64,000 nucleotides of DNA from Ligula intestinalis (lineage: Eukaryota > Platyhelminthes > Cestoda > Diphyllobothriidea > Diphyllobothriidae). Shown here in pieces: positions 56,030-64,000 of this stretch (the first letter of the stretch is position 1; the number at the start of each line of letters is the position of its first letter). Location: positions 46,243,733-46,307,732 of the forward strand of contig JAYGXS010000005.1 of the NCBI GenBank assembly GCA_036362985.1, read 5' to 3'. A program made the translations under genes and the position numbers. The notes under the pieces are model-generated. The model was not told the DNA's origin, made no database searches, and was given only the letters and a program-made list of their open reading frames with translations.

Positions 56030-56140
56030 GCGCATGACCATGCCTACGTTATCATCACCTATAATTAAGGATTCCCGAGGGAATCCGAAACGTCAGGCAA
56101 ATAAAACTCTTGTTCCAGTGATCGCATCTTCGTCTTCTGA
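56030..56140 (+). repeat. PLE 2 forward terminal repeat
   Basis: Contains AAGGATTCCCGAGGGAATCC (strong hairpin), GAAACGTCAGGCAAATAAAA and ending CGCATCTTCGTCTTCTG. The hammerhead core upstream reads TTAAGGA instead of CTGANGA, so it is inactive, but GAAA, the ACGT palindrome and GTC are kept. Confidence 0.75.
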
Positions 56141-56154
56141 AATGCCGGTAATTG

Positions 56155-56619
56155 TGAAAGCAACACACAAGCACAAGGCACCGATCAGGGCATATGTACT
56201 GAAGCCTGACTCTTCTGGCAACTTTAGGCTACTGTTAAAGCAGCAACCCACAAATAGCTGCAACAAGTGCGGAGGGAAGAGCTTTTCCGCAGACACATTT
56301 TCGCACATCAGCTCACATGTTAGTGAGTTGATGCGTGTTCGCGAAGACTTTACAGAAGGCCGAGTTACGCATTTCAAACGTTTGCTGCGCAGTGTTAAAT
56401 ACACAATGTCAATAAAAGGTGTTTTTTTGCGAAATCCGCCTCACTGGAAGGCCTGTTTCCCGGCACGAAACGCACACTTGAAAAAAAGCATGTGCTAATG
56501 ACTTATTGATTTTCTTAGTAAATCAAAGCATATCGGCATTGGGTGCCCCCCCCCCCCCCTTTTGTGTGATACTGGGCGAATTTTGTACTAACACAGCCAT
56601 GTTAACGATCTCTCCCAAG
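56155..56619. other. Intron, poly-C run only
   Basis: A run of about 14 C at 56546-56559; nothing else recognised. Confidence 0.4.
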
Positions 56620-57100
56620 CGTTCGGTACTCCGTCGAGCGTTCGATAAGGTTGTGTTCTGTCGCACATTTCGTTCCCCTGCCTTTTTGATTGGATTTTCG
56701 GGAAGACCTTACATGAAGGTGACGTTGTTAAGTTTGCACTCGGACGCCGGCTGACTGATCTTCACTACGCCGACGATATTGTCTTGCTACCTTCAAGCTT
56801 TCGTGGTCTGCAGTCTATGGTACCGCAGATGAATGAGACCACTAAATCGGTCGGTTGATGCGCAAACGCTGTAAAGACCAAACAGATTTTCAAGCTGCAT
56901 TCCTGACCAAGAGAAAACACATATCGGTATAGATGACTGTCAATTTGAAGAAGGGCGAGAGAAAGGCCGACATTGCCTCCTGAATCGATGCTGCTCACCA
57001 GGTTTTCTCAAGCCTTGGGAAATGCCTATGTAGCCGACGCCAAATCCGCATAGCCGCGATGATTCGCGTGCATTGTGCACCAGTCGGGTATTTGGCCGCT
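56620..57100 (+). pseudogene. RTE LINE fragment, RT motif C region
   Basis: Matches RTE copy 2 at about 11680-12110. It carries GRRLTDLHYADDIVLL (with the YADD box) in a frame broken near 56755, then STKSVG-like and ESMLLTRFSQAL-like pieces. 5' truncated. Confidence 0.7.
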
Positions 57101-57104
57101 ACTG

Positions 57105-57660
57105 CTTGAGTGGAGCCTCGAGTGAAGGGCAGTCCGCCCCCAACAGTTCAGGTAACGAGCGAGCCACTCGCAGAACATTTGTTTCAATTGATGAACTTCC
57201 ACTCAGTTAACGAGTTGTCAGCGCGTGTGTCTGAGCTTGTGTCAGTCTTTGAGTCATGCTACCAGAGCGTGGGTACTCACTCGCCTTCATCCAATGAACA
57301 AACTGGTGCAGTTTGATTGGCTACGAGCATGAGCGTGCGGCAGACAGGAGGACAGTGCGAGTAGCATCAGCAGTGACATTCGACGACGAGATGAGTCAGC
57401 AGTGGCAGCGCTGATCACGTGAGCGGACTGCCACAGCAACCGCCTGCGTTAATTTATACTTTTATTCGATTTTTGTGGTTTTGTCATTACAATTTGTTAT
57501 CCACGATGTCGCCAAAGAGGCTGCTAGCAAAAAAAATATGGTTAATAATTAAATTATGCAATTGCATATTGACGTTTGCCACGCATTAATTTTATTTCCA
57601 TCATTTTAATTGAGAGAATTCCTTCCACAAGACGGGTGTTTCACATGACCAGCTGGGTGC
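57105..57660. mobile_element. Unidentified insertion splitting the RTE fragment (pogo-like inner sequence)
   Basis: About 555 bp that break the colinearity with RTE copy 2. 57165-57340 matches the minus strand of 47690-47945 (CATTTGTTTCAATTGATGAA, GTCAGCGCGTGTG, GTTTGATTGGCTACGAG). The short inverted pair GGCAGTCCGC (57126) and GCGGACTGCC (57422) could be ends. Downstream is AT-rich. Exact borders and class are uncertain. Confidence 0.45.
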
Positions 57661-57669
57661 CAGAACGGA

Positions 57670-58080
57670 TTAAGCTCGTTATCCGATGCTCCACTATATA
57701 ACGATTTTGCCTCGAATGAGGCGGTCCGCACTCGCTGCGACAACATCGCAAAGCCATCCAAGAAAGACGAATGAGGTGGTTCGCGCACGTTCTTCGTCTT
57801 CAATCACAGGAGGTCACTGTTACTGTCATTGATTTGTCCCTGTTAACCAAATATAGACGTCGAAGAGGGGGTCAGCTGAAAATCTGGCTTGACACAGTTC
57901 GGCAAAACATGGAAGTGTTTTTTTTGACCTTAGGTATTCATTCTCCGTCGTTATCAAAGAGAATGGGTTGAACGGTCCAGAATTGTTGCCACTGATCGTC
58001 ACGCATGAAGAGGTATAGTTAGTCAAATCATCGGCCTAGATCAAGCATGATCGCACCCCTACCAATTACCAAGTACCACG
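57670..58080 (+). pseudogene. RTE LINE fragment, C-terminal tail and 3' end
   Basis: Reads RRMRWFAHVLRLQSQ-like, then RRRGGQLKIWLDTVRQNMEV, with later pieces matching the REWVERSRIVATDRHA-type tail. It ends ...GGCCTAGATCAAGCATGATC and ACCAAGTA, as in RTE copy 2 (CTAGATCAGGCATGATC and ACAAGT). Continues the fragment at 56620-57100. Confidence 0.75.
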
Positions 58081-58929
58081 TCAATACTAAGCGAGGCAAC
58101 TCCACTGACCATGAAGAACAAACATTGGTGAAGGATAATTGCCTAGTTTCCTAGTTTCACTATAGGCAGCTCACGAAACGTCCGTCACGCTCAAAGATCA
58201 AAGAAGTTAGGTGCCTTACTGCATTATGGCCTAACTTACAATCGAACTCACAAAGAAAGCACTTTCATCCAAAAATAAATGTCTCGTCTTTTGTCTAAGT
58301 GATTTAGCTCTGCATATTAAGGTTTGAGTAAATGTTCATGGACAGCTGTGAGTCCTTGGTTAAAATACTATGCATACTGGCAAAAAAGACATTTGCTTGG
58401 TTTATTGAGGCCTTTTATTCCCGCCACAAAGCCATCAGTTCAAAATACATTAACTTTGTCTTCAGTTTCCTGTTCTTGGTTAAAAGGATAAGGAGCGGAC
58501 AACAGTCAAAAATATAGACATGAAAAAAGTATTGCATAAAGCAATCGCTTGACTAAAAAAATGGCCACGTTAACTATAATAGGTGAACTCACAGTTCGGG
58601 TTTTATCTAAATAAGGGCGTGCGAGCTAGTAGATGGACTCAAGCAAGCCAGTCCCAAATAACAATTACGCTCCTTCACTGTCCATCAAAACTCGCAGGCA
58701 TGTTCCATCTACTGTAAGTCTACCTGGAGTCCAACCAATTGCAGCGACGGTCTTGTGTTGAAACGCCAACAACCCTCCAACCTGCTCCTACTTGTAGGAC
58801 ACAGGTACGGCTCTTAGTGGAATTATCGGAAAACTCGAATGTACTACAATACCCAGCCTTAAAGGCTCCCAAATGTCAATCACCCTAAACAGGCATATAG
58901 GTTACGCAATATAACCGTCGAAGACTGCG
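58081..58929. other. Intron, nothing recognised
   Basis: No repeat or exon recognised. Confidence 0.4.
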
Positions 58930-59063
58930 ACAAGCGAAATGTGGGAACCACAGCAGACGCGTCTACGAACCGCGTTCCCACCCGCCCTCCCGGCGGCCAA
59001 GGTCTGCTACACCCATCTCCCTACGTTGGATCAACTCTCCCCTCCGCCCAATCCGTGTTTTTG

Positions 59064-62000
59064 ATGACGGAACAGCCCCTCCCGGCCACGCTGCTCCGAC
59101 TCCTCCTCCTCGCCGCCGGAATCGAGGCCAACCCTGGACCTCTCTGGTACTGCTCGTCCTGCCGAGTCCGTCTGGGCCGCCGCGACTGGTCTGTACGTTG
59201 CGGCTCCTGCAATGGCTGGTGCCATCTCCGCTGCAGTGGCCTCGCCACGGCTGCCGATTGGTCGCCCGCCTTCGCGTGTCCCAGCTGTCCCGTGCCCCCA
59301 CCGATCTCCATGCCTCCAGCCTGTCCAGTCCTGAACCCAAATTTTCTGGTCTCCGACCTTGCCTCACCACCTGGTCTTAAGATCTTACAATTCAACGCCA
59401 ACGGCCTCCTTGGGAAGCTTGACCAGCTCCTGGCCTTCATGCGCTCGCACAGCATAGCTGTGGCGGCTATCCAAGAGACAAAGTGGTCTAACTCCACTAA
59501 GGTCCCTTCCTGTGCCGATTACACGATTGTCCGTCGCGACCGCGGCCGCAACAAAGGCGGAGGTTTGGCCTTCCTGGTGGACAAATCCATTGCCCATCAC
59601 CAGCTTCCCCTGCTTGGAGCCGATCCCACGGAAGTACTGGCGATTTCCCTTGACATTGGCCCGGCGCCGCTAACCGTCGTGAACGTGTACATTCCTCCAA
59701 CTTCCAGTTGTTCTCCCGGTTTCACCGCCTCTATCGCTCCCTACTTACCTTCTGGAGACAGTCTGGTGCTAGGTGACTTCAACGCTCACCATGACCTATG
59801 GTGCTCTAACTTGGCAGCCGACTCCCGCGGAGAAGCTCTGGCTGATGAAATAGAACACGCCCCCTTTGCCGTTCTCAACGAGAACAGCCAAACGCGGCTC
59901 CCGACCAACGGCGCCTCCAGCTCGCCCGATGTTTCCCTCGCCAGTCTCAGTCTGGTAGCCTCCACCATGTGGAAGACGGAAATCAGCCTGGGTAGCGACC
60001 ACCTCCCCATTGTGCTCGAATTGGCCACCGCCGCCGAGCGTATCAAGGCCCCCAACCGGCACTTCATTAATTTCAAGAAAGCCAATTGGGCAGCGTTCAC
60101 GACCGAATGCGAAGCCGAGATCGATGGCTTACCGCCTCCCACCTGTGTCCACATGGCGGAGCGAGCCCTTCGTCGACTACTCCTGGCAGCAGCAAGTCAC
60201 CACATCCCTAACGGCCGCATTCCCTCTCTTCGTCCTAACTATCCGCCCGAAGCCTCCCGCCTGGAACGAGAGAGAGACGAAATACGAGCGCGTGATGCCA
60301 GTGACCCGCGCGTTGGCGAACTGAATGGCTTAATCACTAAGACTATCAACGATGGCAAACGCCAACGCTGGCATGAACTAGTTTCAGATTGTAATTTCAG
60401 CGGCAACTCAGCTGCCACTTGGAAGCTTTTACGCAACCTGACCAAACCCCGGGCTGATACATCAAACCAGTCTATTAGCTTTGGGGACGGTAAGTTCATT
60501 TCCAACAACGGTAAGATCGCCGCGAAGATGAACAAGCTGTTCTCACCCCGCTCGGCGCCCAGTCCCAAAAGCCAACGCCCCCTTCTTCGCCTCCTCCATA
60601 AAGCCCCGCCCCCAGATATTTCCTTTTCGGCTGATGCCATCCTCACCGCCGTCAAGAAAATGAGAGCTTCGAAAGCCTTAGGACCAGATGGTCTGGCACC
60701 TATCCATGTGCGCCACATCGGCCCGAAGGTGGCTGCCTACCTTGCCGCCCTCTTCAACCTTTCACTGGGAACTTCAATCATCCCTGATTGCTGGCGCCAG
60801 TCGATCATTATCCCTCTGGTCAAAGCGGGTAAGGACCCCTGCCTAGCGACCTCTTATCGTCCAATTGCCCTCCTCAGTCCATTGGCGAAGATCCTGGAAC
60901 GGCTCATCCACCCAATTCTGACGTCTGTGGCGGAACTATCTTGCCACCAACATGGTTTCCGATCGGGTCGTGGAACTACAACGGCGCTTTTCGAGCTCAG
61001 CGACGCTATCCTCGAGGGCTTCAATCAACAGAAGCCAGCTTCGCGGACCGTGGCAGTCTCAATTGACCTGTCACGAGCCTTTGACTGCGTCCGCCACGAT
61101 CAGCTCCTGCAGGACTTGGTCTCGTTGAACGTCCCGACTGGCCTGGTCCGATGGTTGGCGGCTTACATCCGTGGCCGTCACGATCGTGTCCTCTTCCGGG
61201 GCGCTCTCTCCAAGCCCCGTAAGCAGTCCTGTAGCGTCCCTCAAGGCTCTGTGCTCAGCCCGACGCTCTTTAACATCTACATGCGAGAGCTCCCACTCCC
61301 CCGGGCACCTGTGCAAGTGATATCCTATGCAGACGATATTACGTTCTTCTGCCGGCACCATGACATCGATCAGGCTGCACAGCTCCTCACGGAGTTCATG
61401 CCTGTTGTCGAAAACTTCCTCACCCAGCGCGGAATGACGATCTCGGCAGCCAAGTCGTCCGTAACTGTCTTTACGCTTGATCCGAAGGAGTTCAATCGCC
61501 ACCCGGTCATCACCGTCAATGGGGCGTCCTTACCGCTCGTCCGCAAGCCCAAACTCCTTGGTGTGCGTTTTGATCCGCTCTTCACGTTCGCAGACCATGC
61601 CAGGGAGACCGCAAGCAAAGTAAGCCGCTGCACCAAGGTCCTCAAGGCTCTAGCAGGCACATCCTGGGGCTGTGCGAAAGAGACTCTGTCGACTGCTTTC
61701 AAGGCGCTGGCCAAGCCGCACCTCACTTATGCGGCATCAATCTGGTCTCCTACGATGAGCTCTTCCAGCCTCCGCCGCCTCCAGTCAGCCCAAAACGCTG
61801 CCCTCCGCACGATCACGGGTTGCTATAAAATGTCGCCTATAGATCATCTTCATGCGGAGGCTTCTGTTCTACCGGTCGCCAATCACAACACTCTCCTTAG
61901 CCAGCAGTTCTGGTGGAGTTGTTCGCAACCCGGCCATCCCAATCATCACCGTTGCACCGCTCCCGAGCCCTGCCGCAACGTCCGGCCGTCTATTCGAGCA

Positions 62001-62444
62001 CTCCACAAGGAAGCTGTTGCCTCGTCTCTCGCGGATCTACCTGTTGATAGCTCTGCCACCAAGACAGGCTTCCAGCGTCTCCACCAGAGAGTCGTTGTCG
62101 AGGAGAAACGAGGTTACCGTCCCCCGGTCCTTTTGGGTGGCTATCCGCCTCCGATCGCGGCCTCGGAACGACATCTCCCGAGGGTTACTCGCTGTACTCT
62201 GGCGCAGCTACGCAGTGGTTACTGTATGCTCCTTCGGCAGTACCAGCACCGGCTCGACCCATCCATACCCGACTGCTGTCCCGACTGCGGCGTCTCGCCG
62301 CATGACTGCCGTCATCTGTTCGCCTGCAGTTCTCGGCCAGGCACCCTCCTCACTCCCACGGACCTGTGGCTCAAGCCGGTCGAGGTCGCGGCTTTTCTCC
62401 GTCTCCCAACTACTCCCAGTTTGGATTCCGGCGGGGATTCCTGA
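59064..62444 (+). CDS. Jockey-like LINE polyprotein (2A-like, PHD finger, APE endonuclease, reverse transcriptase)
   Basis: 1126 codons from ATG 59064. The frame is open further up to a GTG at 58941, but this Met directly precedes the hydrophobic leader and 2A-like motif seen in related LINEs. Residues 9-26: ATLLRLLLLAAGIEANPGP-type leader. About 29-75: PHD-like Cys/His finger (YCSSC, RCGSCNGWCHLRCSG, FACPSC). About 105-315: APE endonuclease with QFNANGL, AIQETKWS, GDFNAHHD (237-241) and GSDHLP (about 311). RT: ALGPDGLAPIHVRHIGPKVA, ATSYRPIALLSPLAKILERL, Asp668 in SIDLSRAFDCV, VPQGSVLSPTLFNIYMREL and YADD 755-758. About 1071-1090: CPDCGVSPHDCRHLFAC zinc knuckle. Nicks DNA and copies its RNA at the nick. 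All catalytic boxes are present. Confidence 0.95.
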   Translation: MTEQPLPATLLRLLLLAAGIEANPGPLWYCSSCRVRLGRRDWSVRCGSCNGWCHLRCSGLATAADWSPAFACPSCPVPPPISMPPACPVLNPNFLVSDLASPPGLKILQFNANGLLGKLDQLLAFMRSHSIAVAAIQETKWSNSTKVPSCADYTIVRRDRGRNKGGGLAFLVDKSIAHHQLPLLGADPTEVLAISLDIGPAPLTVVNVYIPPTSSCSPGFTASIAPYLPSGDSLVLGDFNAHHDLWCSNLAADSRGEALADEIEHAPFAVLNENSQTRLPTNGASSSPDVSLASLSLVASTMWKTEISLGSDHLPIVLELATAAERIKAPNRHFINFKKANWAAFTTECEAEIDGLPPPTCVHMAERALRRLLLAAASHHIPNGRIPSLRPNYPPEASRLERERDEIRARDASDPRVGELNGLITKTINDGKRQRWHELVSDCNFSGNSAATWKLLRNLTKPRADTSNQSISFGDGKFISNNGKIAAKMNKLFSPRSAPSPKSQRPLLRLLHKAPPPDISFSADAILTAVKKMRASKALGPDGLAPIHVRHIGPKVAAYLAALFNLSLGTSIIPDCWRQSIIIPLVKAGKDPCLATSYRPIALLSPLAKILERLIHPILTSVAELSCHQHGFRSGRGTTTALFELSDAILEGFNQQKPASRTVAVSIDLSRAFDCVRHDQLLQDLVSLNVPTGLVRWLAAYIRGRHDRVLFRGALSKPRKQSCSVPQGSVLSPTLFNIYMRELPLPRAPVQVISYADDITFFCRHHDIDQAAQLLTEFMPVVENFLTQRGMTISAAKSSVTVFTLDPKEFNRHPVITVNGASLPLVRKPKLLGVRFDPLFTFADHARETASKVSRCTKVLKALAGTSWGCAKETLSTAFKALAKPHLTYAASIWSPTMSSSSLRRLQSAQNAALRTITGCYKMSPIDHLHAEASVLPVANHNTLLSQQFWWSCSQPGHPNHHRCTAPEPCRNVRPSIRALHKEAVASSLADLPVDSSATKTGFQRLHQRVVVEEKRGYRPPVLLGGYPPPIAASERHLPRVTRCTLAQLRSGYCMLLRQYQHRLDPSIPDCCPDCGVSPHDCRHLFACSSRPGTLLTPTDLWLKPVEVAAFLRLPTTPSLDSGGDS
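59118..59141 (+). other. 2A-like motif GIEANPGP
   Basis: Residues 19-26 of the polyprotein, following a Leu/Ala-rich stretch. Matches E-x-N-P-G-P of the 2A consensus, but the usual Asp before I/V-E is Gly, so skipping may be weak or absent. Confidence 0.65.
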
Positions 62445-62484
62445 TCCAACTATGGGCTACGACACACACACACAAGCGAAATGT

Positions 62485-64000
62485 CACCAAGGGAATCATT
62501 ACGACCTACATTATGGACAGATAGTATTTGGTGTGAGTGTTACAGTACCCACTTCAGTAAACACATTCGTGAAAAATTATGAATCACAGGTAGTTTCCCT
62601 TCCCTCCCTTGTCACGTATTTGGCTGTGCTAAACGGACTTAGACTGATTATGCGGCGTTTTAGAAAGGCTTTGGCTGGCCTCAGAAACAAAGAAAAATTA
62701 CGGTATTCAGAGTAAGTTCGGCGTTATTTTTACCCTAATCATCTGTTTTCACCACAACAAATGTCATAGCCAAATATCAACGAAACAGACATACAATTTT
62801 TCTCCCCATGCATAGGTGTTACAGGCTGATTTCGTGATTGCTGAGAAAACAATAAGCTGTTGATTGTATCCACGAAAGAAAGTAACTACAAACTTCGCTA
62901 AAACAAGGCGGTCTGAAAATATAACCCCAAGGTTATTTCCCCGTAGACAGATTTTCAGACAGGGAATGACTTTCCAGCGTGCGACGTCAAAGCAGTCAAA
63001 TCTTTATAGAACGAACAAGAGAGAGGGAGAGTCTGTCCACTATGAAAAACAGAAAACAGGAGCCTCGAGCCGGTGATTGCATAGGGGGACAATGACAAGG
63101 AGAGAGGCCCCACAGATTTTGGCCCCACAGAAAGACGGTTCAGGGGTGCCGGGTGCGGTGGAATTGCTTCAAAGTCACATCCTTTTATAATGGTCGGGAA
63201 AACCTGGATGAGATCGTGGTGTGGGAATCAGGCGCAGAAAAAGGTCACACCCCTTACCCATCATGCAGCAGTCAGCCACGCACTTACAAACAAGCCAGCA
63301 CGAGGCACGCATACGATTATCACAGATGCGCCTGAAGCGGAGGCGGACCGGAAATAATCATTATATACCACCACCACCAACACCCGCTCTCTGGACTCGC
63401 GTGCAGTTAAAAGATTACTGCAACCGACCAGCAAACGCCTGTAGATCTCGTTGCCAGGCTCTCTCTCGCTGTGTCGGCTATATGGCCGCCTCCTGTCGAG
63501 GTTTGCGCGCTCTTCTCTTCTCCCACTCTATCGACCAATCAGACACGGCCAGGGGCGTGTAGGCACGCACGCAGATGCACGCATGCAGGCGTCACGTCGC
63601 CAGCAGCGAACACCGGCACAAGCGCGACAGCAGGCAGGCAGGCAGGCCTGGGAAAAGCAACTCGCATATATATATATATAGAGAGAGGATCCAGTCACTG
63701 GGCCTGGGACCGGGGCTGGGATTAGCAGGGACAGAATGCAGCTGCCGCTGTTGGGCCACAGTACATGACCCTCGCCATCCAAACACATTAACGACCGCCG
63801 CCGCCACTGCATGATTCTGCCTGCAACGAGCGCCTTCTAAACCGGCAAAGGCGTGCTTCTAACAAACATATTTGGCTCCAGGTTATGCTCCTGTTACCAG
63901 CTCCCTCTACATCGCTCATTAAGAACTGGAAGAGCAGGTTTGTAGGCTACTGCCCACTTCTGTCTTTGGTGCCGATCACATGACGCGACTGACTGATAGA
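62485..64000. other. Intron; no recognised element
   Basis: Has a TA run (about 63666-63681), an AGGCAGGCAGGC run near 63630 and ACGCACGCA-type bits near 63564. The upstream calcineurin exon is not seen here. Confidence 0.45.

Larger units (their letters stand above)
54092..56140 (+). mobile_element. Penelope-like element 2, with inverted 5' terminal repeat and 14-bp TSD
   Basis: A 2049-bp insertion bounded by AATGCCGGTAATTG (54078-54091 and 56141-56154). The left part (about 54132-54240) is the reverse complement of the right terminal repeat (about 56015-56140): AGATGCGATCACTGGAACAA against TTGTTCCAGTGATCGCATCT. Between them lie a 5'-truncated reverse transcriptase and a GIY-YIG endonuclease. 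The inverted terminal repeat plus this domain order is diagnostic of Penelope-like elements. Two frameshifts make it non-coding now. Confidence 0.92.
58943..62471 (+). mobile_element. Jockey-like LINE, full length, with intact ORF and 13-bp TSD
   Basis: A 3.53-kb insertion flanked by ACAAGCGAAATGT (58930-58942 and 62472-62484). The start GGGAACCACAGCAGACGC matches the start of the degenerate copy at 37454, so this is probably the true 5' end. The 3' end is GGGCTACGACACACACAC, with no poly(A). The single ORF has no stop or frameshift. Its perfect TSD and open ORF mark it as the youngest insertion in the window. Antisense in the calcineurin intron upstream of the B-binding exon. Confidence 0.95.

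Noticed and set aside
58941..59063. Upstream extension of the intact LINE ORF to GTG 58941
   Set aside because: GTG is not a normal start here, and the ATG at 59064 directly precedes the leader and 2A-like motif.
63528..63812. Cys-rich ORFs near the right end
   Set aside because: Derived from GCAGGCAGG and TATATA simple repeats; no domain pattern or splice sites.

Overview
The window looks like the inside of one very large host gene from a flatworm, most likely a tapeworm; a diphyllobothriidean is my best guess, and a trematode is not excluded. The host gene is the calcineurin A catalytic subunit (PP2B, PPP3C family) on the minus strand. Four consecutive coding exons can be read, at 48424-48549, 31073-31150, 15743-15827 and 1624-1721. 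Their splice sites and codon phases fit each other. Together they encode the calcineurin-B-binding helix, the linker, the calmodulin-binding helix and the start of the C-terminal tail. The introns between them are about 17.3, 15.2 and 14.0 kb. The gene runs off both ends of the window.

Nearly everything else is intronic mobile DNA. Left to right it holds: a CR1-group 3' end (1-181); a degenerate RTE/CFDP2-type LINE (about 2.64-5.82 kb); a fold-back repeat (6.3-8.5 kb); a nest at 8.56-14.19 kb made of a Jockey-like LINE split by an RTE LINE with an 8-bp target-site duplication (TSD), then a solo Penelope terminal repeat and a Penelope-like element (PLE); a long-TIR MITE (14.65-15.61 kb); an RNase-H-bearing LINE with a 2A peptide (19.33-23.53 kb, minus); a Jockey 3' fragment (23.86-24.50 kb); three tRNA-derived SINEs; a CTG/CCG repeat tract (30.05-30.40 kb); and a hammerhead-ribozyme repeat array (33.02-33.85 kb).

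It continues with: a full-length but dead Jockey copy (33.93-37.45 kb, minus); an inverted dimer of a tRNA-promoter plus hammerhead element (37.75-38.36 kb); a CR1 LINE (about 40.75-44.55 kb) carrying a 195-bp palindromic PLE-end insertion; a second hammerhead array of 332-335-bp units (46.1-46.84 kb); a pogo/Tigger-like remnant; a second long-TIR MITE (49.0-50.0 kb); a cluster of PLE terminal repeats (51.8-53.3 kb); a PLE with inverted terminal repeat and 14-bp TSD (54.09-56.14 kb); a broken RTE 3' end (56.62-58.08 kb); and a full-length Jockey-like LINE with an uninterrupted ORF and a 13-bp TSD (58.94-62.47 kb).

The most interesting theme is ribozymes. Three sequence families carry a hammerhead-type core (CUGANGA, stem II, GAAA, then a cleavable NUC). 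In each, the stem III segment is a loopless palindrome (ACGT, AAGCTT or ACACGTGT), as expected for ribozymes that cleave as dimers. One family lies in the PLE terminal repeats. The other two are short (about 332-342 bp) non-coding units, present as tandem or inverted multimers, and two insertions have clear TSDs. This pattern fits 'retrozymes' (non-autonomous circular-RNA retroelements) living beside the PLEs that could mobilise them. All identities come from reading the sequence; no search, alignment or folding was run.
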